Shown: positions 1-7,955, counted from the first letter of the stretch. The stretch: DNA of 64,000 bases from JAHEKD01 sp965204695 (GCA_965204695.1 OZ242007.1:4588001-4652000); one strand, 5' to 3'. Notes: generated by a model not told the origin, from the sequence alone. Translations and numbers: made by a program.

Positions 1-1103
1 GTGAACCGATTAAAGTCATCGAGTGTGAAACCGGTTACAACACTGAAAAAGGCGTTGAATGTTACGAATCAACCAAAGGCCAGGGTGCTTTGGTTTATCA
101 GCCATTATCCACCGGTATTACTTATCAGTTAATTCCAAAAGTGACTGCTGACGACATTCCGTTGCACTCAATGGGTTATGGCAGAACATCGGCTGCTAAC
201 GGAAAAGTATTTAGCCACGTGTTCAACTACCCTGGTACTTATTGGGATGCTGCTTCAATCATCATCAAATACATTAGCGATCAAGAAGGTGGTGACTTAA
301 ACGGCAAAAAAATTGCCTTGGTGTATCACAATTCTGCTTACGGTAAAGAACCTATCCGCACACTTGAAGAGCTATCCAAAAAACACGGTTATGAATTAGT
401 ACTGTTAGCAGTTGACCATCCTGGTCAAGAGCAGAAGTCTCAGTGGCTACAGATCCGCCGTGATCGCCCAGATTATGTCTTGATGTGGGGTTGGGGAGTG
501 ATGAATCAGGTGGCAATTCAAGAGGCCGCCAACATCCGTTATCCCATGGATAAATTCATTGGCGTCTGGTGGTCAGCCTCTGAAAATGACGTATTACCGG
601 CCGGTGAAGCTGCCAATGGTTACAAAGCTATCGCCATGCATGGTGTGGGCGATGATTTCCCAATTTATGAAGACATGCGCAAATACGTGCTTGATGCTGG
701 TAAAGCAGCGGGGGATGGCTCTAACTTAGGAACAGTGCTTTACAACCGTGGTATGTATGCCGCCATGTTAGCCGCTGAAGCAGCCAAGACAGCTCAGGAG
801 ATTCACAGTACTCAAGCGTTAACGCCAACCCAAATGCGTGATGGTATGGAGGCACTGAAAATCGACCAAGCCAGAATGGCTGAACTTGGATTGCCTGGTT
901 TTGGTCCTGAAATCAATGTCACCTGCGAAAATCACGGTGGCCCCGGGTTAGGTGCAATCCAACAATGGGACGCTGCAGCTCAGCAATGGTCGCTGATAAC
1001 GGACTTTACCGGTGCTGACCGAGAAGTGGTCGATGCACTTATCATGGAGGATTCTGATGCCTATGCAGCAGAGAACAATATCACTCCACGTGATTGTAGT
1101 TAG
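1..1103 (+). CDS. ABC transporter substrate-binding protein, branched-chain amino acid type (5' end cut by window)
   Basis: The reading frame is open from base 3 to the stop at 1103, so the signal peptide and N-terminal part lie outside the window. The visible part has the two-lobe periplasmic-binding look of the LivJ/HAAT (Leu/Ile/Val-binding) family, with stretches such as KKIALVYHNSAYGKEP and a C-terminal segment carrying a Cys pair. The ligand cannot be told from sequence; LivJ-type proteins bind amino acids, amides, urea or aromatic acids. It is followed after a 9-bp-stem hairpin by a LivF-like ATPase and CoA-activation genes, which suggests the ligand is an acid fed to those enzymes. 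Family call is firm, substrate is inference. Confidence 0.85.
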   Translation, partial: EPIKVIECETGYNTEKGVECYESTKGQGALVYQPLSTGITYQLIPKVTADDIPLHSMGYGRTSAANGKVFSHVFNYPGTYWDAASIIIKYISDQEGGDLNGKKIALVYHNSAYGKEPIRTLEELSKKHGYELVLLAVDHPGQEQKSQWLQIRRDRPDYVLMWGWGVMNQVAIQEAANIRYPMDKFIGVWWSASENDVLPAGEAANGYKAIAMHGVGDDFPIYEDMRKYVLDAGKAAGDGSNLGTVLYNRGMYAAMLAAEAAKTAQEIHSTQALTPTQMRDGMEALKIDQARMAELGLPGFGPEINVTCENHGGPGLGAIQQWDAAAQQWSLITDFTGADREVVDALIMEDSDAYAAENNITPRDCS

Positions 1104-1115
1104 ATATTTATGATT

Positions 1116-1142
1116 TCTGGGCGGGATCTAATACCGCCCAGA
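1116..1142 (+). other. Intercistronic hairpin after the binding-protein gene
   Basis: TCTGGGCGG at 1116-1124 pairs perfectly with CCGCCCAGA at 1134-1142 around a 9-nt loop. No T-tract follows, so it is unlikely to be a full terminator. Such hairpins behind binding-protein genes commonly protect the upstream message and let the binding protein be made in excess over the ATPase. Here that role is inference. Confidence 0.6.
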
Positions 1143-1149
1143 ACTCTAT

Positions 1150-1971
1150 GTGCCAATGAATCAACCACATCCTAACGTACTCAGCATCAAAAACATAGAG
1201 GTCATTTATGACCACGTTATTTTGGTGCTCAAAGGCGTTTCGCTAGAAGTTCCGGAAGGTAGTATTGTTGCGCTTTTAGGTGCTAATGGAGCAGGTAAGA
1301 CTACTACTATAAAATCCGTTTCTAACTTACTTGGTACCGAGCGAGGCGAGGTCACCAAAGGCTCAATTGAATTCATGGGTGAACGAGTCGAAAACTTATT
1401 GCCTTCTGATCTTGTGCATCGTGGTGTAGTGCAAGTTATGGAAGGGCGGCATTGCTTCGAGCATCTAACCGTAGAAGAAAATCTGTTAACTGGTGCTTAT
1501 ATTCGCAAAGATGGTCGCCAAGCAGTAAGTGACGACTTGGAGAAGGTCTATAGTTATTTCCCACGCTTAAAAGAACGCCGAAAAAGTCAGGCGGGCTATA
1601 CATCAGGTGGTGAGCAACAGATGATTGCGGTAGGCCGCGCTCTGATGGCTAGGCCAAAAGTAATATTGTTAGACGAACCATCAATGGGCCTAGCGCCACA
1701 GTTGGTCGAAGAAATCTTTGAAATCGTTAAGCAGCTTAACGAGGCTGAAAAAGTTACTTTTCTATTAGCTGAGCAAAACACTTCTATCGCCCTGCGCTAT
1801 GCCAGTTATGGATATATTCTTGAAAACGGTAGAGTAGTCATGGATGGTGAAGCTAAAGACTTGGCCGAAAACGAAGACGTCAAGGAATTCTATTTAGGAT
1901 TAAGCGGCGGTGACAAAAAGAACTTCCGTGACGTTAAATCTTATCGGCGTCGTAAACGTTGGTTGGCTTAA
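1150..1971 (+). CDS. ABC transporter ATP-binding protein, LivF-like
   Basis: Cytoplasmic ATPase of a branched-chain-amino-acid-type importer. Walker A is GANGAGKTT at residues 44-52, the signature region reads TSGGEQQ, and Walker B is VILLDEPSMGLAP. The Q-loop region VMEGRHCFEHLTVEEN is typical of LivF. At 273 residues it is longer than usual LivF proteins (about 235) because of a basic C-terminal tail ending in RRRKRWLA. The start is GTG at 1150; an ATG two codons later is an alternative. The ATG at 1148 is out of frame and stops at once. The permease and LivG partners are not in the window and probably lie upstream. Confidence 0.9.
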   Translation: MPMNQPHPNVLSIKNIEVIYDHVILVLKGVSLEVPEGSIVALLGANGAGKTTTIKSVSNLLGTERGEVTKGSIEFMGERVENLLPSDLVHRGVVQVMEGRHCFEHLTVEENLLTGAYIRKDGRQAVSDDLEKVYSYFPRLKERRKSQAGYTSGGEQQMIAVGRALMARPKVILLDEPSMGLAPQLVEEIFEIVKQLNEAEKVTFLLAEQNTSIALRYASYGYILENGRVVMDGEAKDLAENEDVKEFYLGLSGGDKKNFRDVKSYRRRKRWLA

Positions 1972-1992
1972 TGGATATGCATTACTTTAAAT

Positions 1993-2020
1993 CGTCATTC
2001 CCGCGCAGGCGGGAATCCAG
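1993..2020. repeat. Palindromic intergenic repeat, GCGCAGGC core (family A)
   Basis: The perfect 6-bp-arm palindrome ATTCCCGCGCAGGCGGGAAT lies at 1997-2016, preceded by GTC. It fits the ATTCCC-N8-GGGAAT pattern known as dRS3 in Neisseria. Copies with the same GCGCAGGC core occur at 6271-6298 and, inverted, at 29048-29067. Confidence 0.75.
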
Positions 2021-2099
2021 TTTTCTGTCATTTAGCACTTATTCTGGCATAAAGCCGAACATCAGGAGGCCCTTACGGCGCTAAGCGCCTCAGGAAGAC

Positions 2100-3335
2100 A
2101 TGACTGACCACTACGACAATCTCGAAACCATGCCGGTCTCAGAGCGTGAGAGTTTGTTATTAGACAAACTGAATGCGCAAATAAAACATGCGAAAAATAA
2201 CACTGACTTTTACCAGCAGCATTTCAGATATGTTGATTTAGAGAGATTAATATCTATCGATCAGTTGACTGAATTTCCACTAACACGTAAATCTGAATTA
2301 CAACAACAGCAGATTGCCAATCCTCCATTTGGTGGTTTAACAGCAATAAAGCAGGGTCGGCTTGGTAACATTTTTGCTTCCCCTGGCCCTATTTATGAAC
2401 CCAGTACTAAAAGAGAGGATTATTGGCGTTTTGCCCGTACTCTATATGCTGCTGGCTTTCGAAAGGGTGATCTGGCTGTAAATTGTTTTTCATATCATTT
2501 GAGTCCGGCTGGAGCAATGGGGGAAACAGGTTGTCATGCTCTCGGTTGTGCAGTTATCCCGGCTGGCGTAGGACAAACCGAATTACAAATACAGACGATC
2601 AATGATCTAAAACCCAATGCCTATGTGGGTACCCCTTCATTTTTAAAAATCATCCTCGAAAAAGCTGAGGAGTTTGATGCCGATGTGAGCAGTATAAAAA
2701 AAGCGCTTGTTGCAGGAGAAGCTTTTCCACCCTCGCTGCGAAGTTTTTTTAAGAGCAATGGCATTAATTCAGTTCAATGCTATGCGACAGCGGATTTAGG
2801 TTCAATTGCTTATGAGTCTTCAGCAGACTCCGGCTTAATTGTCGACGAAGGCGTTTATTTAGAAATTGTGCGTCCTGGTTCAGGAGATCCAGTCCCAGAC
2901 GGTGAAGTGGGAGAAGTTATTGTTACAACGTTGAATCCGGATTATCCGTTGATTCGTTTTGCCACAGGAGATTTGTCAGCGATTATGAGTGGTACAAGTC
3001 CTTGCGGGCGAACCAACAGGCGTATAAAAGGCTGGATGGGCCGCGCTGATCAAACGGCAAAAGTTCGTGGCATGTTTGTCAGGCCAGAGTTAATCGATAA
3101 AGTCGTTAAAAGACATGCTGAATTAAAACGGGCTAGGTTGGTGATTGACTGGATTGATCAAGCTGATCAAATGACCTTGTATTGTGAAACTAATCAGCCC
3201 GATGAGGGTCTCAAGCAAGCAATAGAAAATAGTATTCGGGACATTTGTAAAGTGCGAGGTGAAGTTGAATTTGTTGAGACCGATTCGCTCAAAAACGACG
3301 GTGTCGTCATTGAAGATATTAGAAAGTACGAATAG
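2100..3335 (+). CDS. PaaK-like adenylate-forming (phenylacetate-CoA ligase family) protein with degenerate P-loop
   Basis: 411 residues, close to PaaK length (about 430). PaaK landmarks are present: a middle region with GVGQTELQIQTINDLKPNAYVGTPSFL, then LVAGEAFPP, then PLIRFATGDLS and GRADQTAKVRGMFVRPELI near the C-terminus. The adenylation P-loop of PaaK (SSGTTGKP type) is replaced by ASPGPIYEPS, and the usual YGLSE-type motif reads YATADLGS. Either the substrate or the chemistry differs from phenylacetate, or activity is lost. SD-like CAGGAAG at 2091-2097 supports ATG 2100. A GC hairpin (2077-2089) lies just upstream. It sits between transporter and CoA-transferase genes, so CoA-thioester chemistry is the best guess. 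Confidence 0.75.
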   Translation: MTDHYDNLETMPVSERESLLLDKLNAQIKHAKNNTDFYQQHFRYVDLERLISIDQLTEFPLTRKSELQQQQIANPPFGGLTAIKQGRLGNIFASPGPIYEPSTKREDYWRFARTLYAAGFRKGDLAVNCFSYHLSPAGAMGETGCHALGCAVIPAGVGQTELQIQTINDLKPNAYVGTPSFLKIILEKAEEFDADVSSIKKALVAGEAFPPSLRSFFKSNGINSVQCYATADLGSIAYESSADSGLIVDEGVYLEIVRPGSGDPVPDGEVGEVIVTTLNPDYPLIRFATGDLSAIMSGTSPCGRTNRRIKGWMGRADQTAKVRGMFVRPELIDKVVKRHAELKRARLVIDWIDQADQMTLYCETNQPDEGLKQAIENSIRDICKVRGEVEFVETDSLKNDGVVIEDIRKYE

Positions 3336-3359
3336 GAATCGAGCTATACATATTTATTT

Positions 3360-3407
3360 GTCATCCCGCACCCCTTCGGGTATAAAAGCGTAGACGAAGG
3401 ATCTCCT
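3360..3407 (+). repeat. Intergenic repeat with CGGGTATAAAA core (family B)
   Basis: The element starts GTCATCCCGCACC, has the core CGGGTATAAAAGCG, and ends GAAGGATCTCC. It fills most of the 92-bp gap before the CoA-transferase gene. Related copies lie at 6361-6415, 15223-15265, 15306-15377, 39509-39560 and 39619-39675. Confidence 0.65.
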
Positions 3408-3427
3408 AAACCAAGTCGACTTTCACA

Positions 3428-4465
3428 ATGCTGCTAAAAGACATCCGAGTCATCGACTTATCCCAATACATCCCAGGGCCTTATCTAACTCGAATGCTGG
3501 CGGACCTTGGTGCTGAGGTGATTAAAATTGAGCCTCCAAACGGTGATCCAATGCGCTATTTTAATGAGAGAAAAACAAATCCATCCAAACCGTATTGTTG
3601 GTTAAATCGAGGTAAAAAAATTTCACGGCTGGATTTGAAAACTGAGCAAGGGTTAGAAAAATTAACAGAACTCATAACACAAGCCGATGTTTTAATAGAC
3701 GGATTTCGTCCTGGGGTGTTAGATCGATTTGGATTTGATCGACTAGCATTGAAATCAATAAACCAACGACTCATTTATTGCACATTAACAGGTTATGGAC
3801 AAACTGGACCATACTCACAAAAAGCCGGGCATGACTTGGGGTATTGCACAGTAGCCGGTTTGCTAAGTACCCACGGTAAAAATAAACAACCACAGATTGT
3901 TTATCCACCATTAGCCGATCACCTTGCTCCCATTCAGGCTTGTAATACGGTACTAGCTGCTTTATATGCCAGAGAAAAATCGGGGCTGGGTTGTTTTATT
4001 GATGCCAGTTTGTATGAGCCGGTATTGAGTTGGCATTATTTGGTTCAGTCTGAGCATATTTCACAAATACTCAGTGGTGATGCGGCATATTATAATGTCT
4101 ATCAAACCGCCGATGATCAGTTTGTAACGCTGTCGGCGCTCGAGAAAAAATTCTGGCAGAATTTTTGCGAGGCCATTGGTAAACCTGATTGGACAGATCG
4201 ACACGAGGATGCTCTACCTCAGGAAAATTTGATTAAAAAGCTAGAACTATTATTTCAAGGTCAAAATCAGGCTTATTGGAATGAATTACTTTCTTGTGTT
4301 GATTGTTGTTACGAGCCTGTGCCAGATATTAATCAAGTAGTAAATCATCCACAAACCCAATTTAGAAAAACAGTTGATCATTATCCGAATTTAGTGAATG
4401 ATGAGCGTTTAGTAACAACTTCTGAGTTAATAGAAGTTGATTTGGAAAATCTGAGTTGGAGTTAA
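3428..4465 (+). CDS. Class III CoA-transferase (CaiB/BaiF family)
   Basis: Transfers CoA between carboxylic acids, or acts as a 2-methylacyl-CoA racemase, in the cytoplasm. The N-terminus LKDIRVIDLSQYIPGPYLTRMLADLGAEVIKIEPP is the family hallmark. It is followed by LDLKTEQG, LIDGFRPGVLDRFG and LTGYGQTGPYSQKAGHDLGY; the Asp in GHDLGY is not the catalytic Asp, which should be sought in the ADHLAP region. At 345 residues it is on the short side (family 380-410), resembling alpha-methylacyl-CoA racemases in length. Only a weak ribosome site precedes ATG 3428. The next gene begins two bases after its stop, so they are co-translated. The substrate is unknown. Confidence 0.82.
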   Translation: MLLKDIRVIDLSQYIPGPYLTRMLADLGAEVIKIEPPNGDPMRYFNERKTNPSKPYCWLNRGKKISRLDLKTEQGLEKLTELITQADVLIDGFRPGVLDRFGFDRLALKSINQRLIYCTLTGYGQTGPYSQKAGHDLGYCTVAGLLSTHGKNKQPQIVYPPLADHLAPIQACNTVLAALYAREKSGLGCFIDASLYEPVLSWHYLVQSEHISQILSGDAAYYNVYQTADDQFVTLSALEKKFWQNFCEAIGKPDWTDRHEDALPQENLIKKLELLFQGQNQAYWNELLSCVDCCYEPVPDINQVVNHPQTQFRKTVDHYPNLVNDERLVTTSELIEVDLENLSWS

Positions 4466-4467
4466 AA

Positions 4468-4929
4468 GTGGCTAACAAGTTTATTGTCAGTGATCCAAAC
4501 TATAAACAAAAAGTCATCGATAGTTTTAATCGTCAAGATGTTATGCATACCATTAATGCCAGCATTGTCGATGTGCAACCGGGTTATGTTGAAATCACAT
4601 TTCCATATTCTAAGTCATTGACCCAGCAACACGATTTTATTCACGCAGGAATTGTTTCGACAGTAGTTGACAGTGCATGTGGTTATTCAGCATTTTCGTT
4701 AATGCCTGAAGATGCTGGCATCCTGACAATAGAATTCAAAGTTAATCTGCTTTCACCGGCCAAAGGTGATTGGTTTCAAGCCTTTGGTAGAGTTAAAAAA
4801 CCTGGTCGAACTATCACTGTATCTGAAGGGGAGTTATATGCCCATCAGAGCAATAATAAAAAATTAGTCGCTACAATGGTTGGAACCTTGATGACGATTA
4901 ATGATCCCGAAGGAGAAATAAAAGGATAG
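4468..4929 (+). CDS. PaaI/YdiI-type hot-dog thioesterase
   Basis: Single hot-dog domain acyl-CoA thioesterase of about 153 residues. The motif HDFIHAGIVSTVVDSACGYSAFS matches the HGG/HAG-type active-site helix of the PaaI group, and VNLLSPAKGDWFQAFGRVKKPGRTI forms the following strands. A TTG at 4456 would overlap the CoA-transferase, but GTG 4468 has GGAG at 4458-4461 six bases ahead and is preferred. In this operon it probably hydrolyses or proofreads CoA thioesters made by neighbouring enzymes. Confidence 0.82.
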   Translation: MANKFIVSDPNYKQKVIDSFNRQDVMHTINASIVDVQPGYVEITFPYSKSLTQQHDFIHAGIVSTVVDSACGYSAFSLMPEDAGILTIEFKVNLLSPAKGDWFQAFGRVKKPGRTITVSEGELYAHQSNNKKLVATMVGTLMTINDPEGEIKG

Positions 4930-4932
4930 AAC

Positions 4933-6237
4933 ATGGGTTGTCAATATTTTCAACATTGTGAGCACGGTGCTGATACGTTTACCGTAATGATGCCTAAGTT
5001 AACCTTTGGGCGAGGTTGTTTAGCTGAAGCAGGCACTCGCGCCTCAACCTGGGGCATGAAGCGAGTTGCCCTGTTTAGTGATCCAACATTAGTGAGCGGA
5101 CCCTATGTCAAAACGGTTTCCGATTCTCTTTTAGAAGCCAAAATAGATTTTGCCGTTTTCAGTGACATTCGTATCGAACCTGATGATGCAACCATCATCT
5201 CAGCAACCAAATTCCTCAATGATGGAAATTTTGAAGGTGTGATATCAATAGGAGGGGGGTCAACCATTGATACGGCTAAAGCTGCCATGGTCTATTCGCT
5301 TTATCCAGCCGAGTTTACAGATTATTTTGGGCCGCCGGTTGGTGTTGGTCAGGCTGTGCCAGGTCCACTATTGCCACACTTGGCTTGTCCCACAACATCA
5401 GGCACGGGATCTGAATGTACTTCAGTATCAGTGATTCGCATTAATGAACTGAATTGTAAATTTGTGTTCGGAAGCCCCTACATGTTGCCGAGTGAAGCGT
5501 TAATTGATCCAACTTGCGCTGAAACATTGCCAGCCAATATTGTTGCGTCGACTGGATTTGATTTACTCTGCCACGCAATTGAATGTTATACCGCACGGGC
5601 TTACACCCAATGGGATAAGATTGAAGATCCACGCAAAAGACCTTTGTTACAAGGGGCCAATCCATGGAGTGATATGGCAGCATCCAAGGCTTTGGATATT
5701 GTTGGTAAATATATTATTCGTGGTGTTGCAGATTCCACTGATAGTGAAGCACGTGATAATTTAATGTGGGGTGCGACATTGGCCGGTATGGCCTTTGGCA
5801 ATTCAGGCACACACTTGCCACATGCCATGTCTTATGGCATTACCCATTTAATGTCAGATATAACAACGGACGGATACCATGTCGAATCCCCATTTGTTCC
5901 ACATGGGTTTAGCGTGGTTGTTAATGCGCCTTCTATTTTCCGTTATTTGGCAGAAGGAGCACCAGAGCGTCATCTCGAAGCAGCCAACTTTTTGGGTGCC
6001 GATATGAAGGATGCAATACCTGATGATGCCGGTGAAGTGGTTGCCAATCGTATTGTCGAACTTATGAAAAGCACTTCAGCTCCTAATGGTCTTAGTGGAG
6101 TCGGTTTCAGTCAAAACGATGTAAAGGCGATGGCTGCGTCATCAATTCGACAATCTCGGGCTATTGCTAATGCCCCCAAAGTTGCAAACCAAGCTGACAT
6201 GGAAAGTATCTATGCCAATGCGATTAGTTATTGGTGA
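4933..6237 (+). CDS. Iron-containing alcohol dehydrogenase, hydroxyacid-oxoacid transhydrogenase type
   Basis: Group III Fe-alcohol dehydrogenase, 434 residues. GGGSTIDTAKAA binds the nucleotide and PTTSGTGSE follows; metal-ligand regions are GFDLLCHAIE and HAMSYGI with a later FVPHGFSV. The segment PHGFSVVVNAPSIFRYLAEGAPERHLEAANFLGAD and the length closely resemble eukaryotic ADHFE1/HOT. That enzyme moves hydride between 4-hydroxybutyrate or similar hydroxyacids and 2-oxoglutarate using tightly bound nucleotide. AGGA before ATG 4933 acts as ribosome site. It ends the operon; oxidation of an hydroxyacid arising from the imported compound is inferred. Confidence 0.85.
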   Translation: MGCQYFQHCEHGADTFTVMMPKLTFGRGCLAEAGTRASTWGMKRVALFSDPTLVSGPYVKTVSDSLLEAKIDFAVFSDIRIEPDDATIISATKFLNDGNFEGVISIGGGSTIDTAKAAMVYSLYPAEFTDYFGPPVGVGQAVPGPLLPHLACPTTSGTGSECTSVSVIRINELNCKFVFGSPYMLPSEALIDPTCAETLPANIVASTGFDLLCHAIECYTARAYTQWDKIEDPRKRPLLQGANPWSDMAASKALDIVGKYIIRGVADSTDSEARDNLMWGATLAGMAFGNSGTHLPHAMSYGITHLMSDITTDGYHVESPFVPHGFSVVVNAPSIFRYLAEGAPERHLEAANFLGADMKDAIPDDAGEVVANRIVELMKSTSAPNGLSGVGFSQNDVKAMAASSIRQSRAIANAPKVANQADMESIYANAISYW

Positions 6238-6270
6238 CAAATGCCAAAAATACTTTTGGATTGTTCAATT

Positions 6271-6298
6271 CGTCATTCTGGCGCAGGCCAGAATCTTC
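6271..6298. repeat. Palindromic intergenic repeat, family A variant
   Basis: GTCATTCTG-GCGCAGGC-CAGAATC keeps the family core, while both arms have changed together from CCC/GGG to CTG/CAG, so pairing is preserved. Confidence 0.6.
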
Positions 6299-6360
6299 TT
6301 AGAGTAGATTTCTACTTTGAAAAGAACTGGAACCCTACTAGAAATTCCAAACAACTATTA

Positions 6361-6415
6361 GAAGATCCCCCGATCGCCGTCGCTTTTATACCCGAATGAG
6401 TGCCAACAGAATAAC
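6361..6415 (-). repeat. Intergenic repeat, family B
   Basis: On the minus strand it reads ...CATTCGGGTATAAAAGCG... and ends in GGGGATCTTC, matching the copy at 3360-3407. With the family A element at 6271 it fills the 192-bp gap between two genes. Confidence 0.55.
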
Positions 6416-6429
6416 AAGAGGAAAATCAG

Positions 6430-6849
6430 ATGCCTGAAACACCAGAATGTTATTACCGAGTCAGTGTCAAAGCTCTAATCCTTGATGATCAAGGTCGATT
6501 TCTGTTAGTTAAAGATATTGCCGGACTATGGGAGTTACCCGGAGGAGGGCTTGATCATGGTGAATCAGTGGAACAAGGACTAAAACGTGAAATCAGAGAA
6601 GAAATGGGTTTGGAACTGACCTACATTGCCGATACCCCGAGCTATTTTTTCACTGTCTTTGACACCCATACTGACGACTGGATTTGTAATGCCGTCTATG
6701 AAACTGAAGTCAAAAACCTCAATGTCACTTTGACCGACGAATGCTTGGAGTACAGATTCTTCGATAAACAGTCTGCAGGAAAAGAGCCATTGTTTGATAA
6801 TGTGACTAAGTTCATTAATGTCTACTCTCCGAATCTTCCCAATTCGTAA
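6430..6849 (+). CDS. Nudix hydrolase
   Basis: Hydrolyses nucleoside-diphosphate-linked substrates in a Mg-dependent way. A perfect Nudix box spans residues 39-61 (G-x5-E-x7-REIREEMGL). Length 139 residues is standard for a single-domain MutT-like protein. GAGGAAAA ahead of ATG 6430 is a good ribosome site. It has its own leader and no obvious metabolic partner; the next genes form a toxin-antitoxin pair. Substrate cannot be assigned from sequence. Confidence 0.88.
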   Translation: MPETPECYYRVSVKALILDDQGRFLLVKDIAGLWELPGGGLDHGESVEQGLKREIREEMGLELTYIADTPSYFFTVFDTHTDDWICNAVYETEVKNLNVTLTDECLEYRFFDKQSAGKEPLFDNVTKFINVYSPNLPNS

Positions 6850-6869
6850 AGGTATTCTTATCGTACTAC

Positions 6870-6897
6870 TTGACGTACGTACGTAATAGCGTACAAT
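6870..6897 (+). promoter_or_regulatory. Promoter and likely autoregulatory operator of the toxin-antitoxin pair
   Basis: TTGACG (6870-6875) and TACAAT (6892-6897) are separated by 16 bp. The palindrome ACGTACGTACGT at 6873-6884 overlaps the -35 box, and GTAC recurs at 6863 and 6891. YefM-type antitoxins bind GTAC-cored sites in their own promoters, so this is a credible operator. Confidence 0.6.
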
Positions 6898-6924
6898 TCT
6901 ACTTATTAAGTCTAGTCTTTACAA

Positions 6925-7167
6925 ATGACTTCTATTACCGCTACAGAAGCACGAGCCAATTTATATCGTTTAATTGATGAGGTAAGCGAATCTCATCAAC
7001 CGCTAATGATTTCGGGTAAACGAAATAAAGCGGTTTTGATCGCTGACGAGGATTGGGCAGCGATTCAGGAAACCTTATTTTTATTGTCTATTCCGGGCAT
7101 GCGCGAATCTATACGCGAGGGTATGGAAACCCCGGTTGATGAATGCAGTCAGGAATTAGATTGGTGA
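6925..7167 (+). CDS. Antitoxin, YefM/Phd family
   Basis: 80-residue antitoxin of a type II module. The N-terminus MTSITATEARANLYRLIDEV is the Phd/YefM DNA-binding fold, and PLMISGKRNKAVLIADEDWAAIQETLFLLS is the typical second half. The acidic C-terminal tail (ETPVDECSQELDW) would wrap the toxin. Antitoxin and complex should repress the promoter at 6870-6897. Its stop overlaps the toxin start by four bases, which couples their translation. Confidence 0.9.
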   Translation: MTSITATEARANLYRLIDEVSESHQPLMISGKRNKAVLIADEDWAAIQETLFLLSIPGMRESIREGMETPVDECSQELDW

Positions 7168-7427
7168 CTTGGAAAATCGTTTTTACAAAATACGCACAAA
7201 AGGATGCTAAAAAGTTAGCAGCAGGTGGACTCAAGCCAAAAGCCCAAGATTTATTAAAATTGGTACAAGATGATCCTTTTAAAAAACCACCCCCGTACGA
7301 AAAACTAGTAGGCGATCTTAAAGGCGCTTATTCACGACGAATTAACATTCAGCACCGATTGGTCTATCAGGTTTTAAAAGAAGAAAAAATTGTTAAAGTC
7401 CTGAGAATGTGGACGCATTATGAATAA
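7164..7427 (+). CDS. Toxin, YoeB/Txe family endoribonuclease
   Basis: mRNA interferase that cleaves at the ribosome when free of antitoxin. After start correction it has 87 residues, as expected for YoeB. Conserved blocks are YEKLVGDLKGAYSRRINIQHRLVYQV and the C-terminal RMWTHYE. They hold the Glu, Arg pair, and terminal His-Tyr that form the YoeB active site, so it looks functional. A longer frame from 7143 would sit inside the antitoxin; GTG 7164 (overlap GTGA with the antitoxin stop, AGGA about 10 bases ahead) is preferred. Confidence 0.9.
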   Translation: MTWKIVFTKYAQKDAKKLAAGGLKPKAQDLLKLVQDDPFKKPPPYEKLVGDLKGAYSRRINIQHRLVYQVLKEEKIVKVLRMWTHYE

Positions 7428-7805
7428 CTAGTTAGTTAGTTTTTCAATAATTTTTTGTTCCACTATTTTCATATCTGCTAAAGTGCGTTTTATATCTTTT
7501 TGTTTTTCCAAAAGCTTTTTACGGTGAGTCTCGATAACGTTTAGTACATACTCCAGTTGGACTTTTTTATCTGGAGTCGAATCGTAAAGTTTTAGCGTTT
7601 CTTTGATTTCTGCAAGTGAGAAGCCTAATCGTTTGCCGCGTAATATTAACTGCAATCGGACTCGATCACGGTCAGTATAGATTCTGACGGTGTTTTTTCT
7701 CTGAGGGGAGATTAGACCCTGATCCTCATAGAATCGGATCGTTCGTGTGGTGACGTCGAAATGTTTTGCCAACTCGGAAATAGAATAGGTGACTGTAGTT
7801 TTCAT
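7428..7805 (-). CDS. liuR: MerR-family regulator of the liu genes (LiuR)
   Basis: 125-residue MerR-type regulator. The N-terminal winged helix YSISELAKHFDVTTRTIRFYEDQGLISPQR is followed by RIYTDRDRVRLQLILRGKRLGFSLAEI and a C-terminal coiled coil. There are no metal-binding cysteines, so it is of the LiuR kind (control of leucine/isovalerate breakdown) and not a metal sensor. It is divergent from the liu island, and a near-perfect palindrome lies in the shared upstream region (7956-7971). Its 3' end abuts the toxin gene from the opposite strand with no gap. Confidence 0.85.
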   Translation of the reverse strand: MKTTVTYSISELAKHFDVTTRTIRFYEDQGLISPQRKNTVRIYTDRDRVRLQLILRGKRLGFSLAEIKETLKLYDSTPDKKVQLEYVLNVIETHRKKLLEKQKDIKRTLADMKIVEQKIIEKLTN

Positions 7806-7811
7806 TCAACT

Positions 7812-7839
7812 GTCATTCCGAGTTTACCGAGGAATCTAC
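7812..7839. repeat. Palindromic intergenic repeat with GTCATTCC start
   Basis: GTCATTCCGAG and CGAGGAATCTAC form an imperfect palindrome seven bases upstream of the liuR start codon. The start resembles the other GTCATYCC elements in the window, but the core differs. Confidence 0.5.
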
Positions 7840-7955
7840 ATTGTTTGATTTCGGCTCGATTCATTGACCAACGCCTGAATAGAAGAAAGAAGATCCCTTG
7901 CAATCAGCACTGCTCAGGAAGGTAAATATTGCTCTGTTGTTGCTCTCTTTCATGA

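Noticed and set aside
5441..5828. Several frames inside the Fe-dehydrogenase gene on both strands
   Set aside because: Shadows of a full-length well-matched enzyme.
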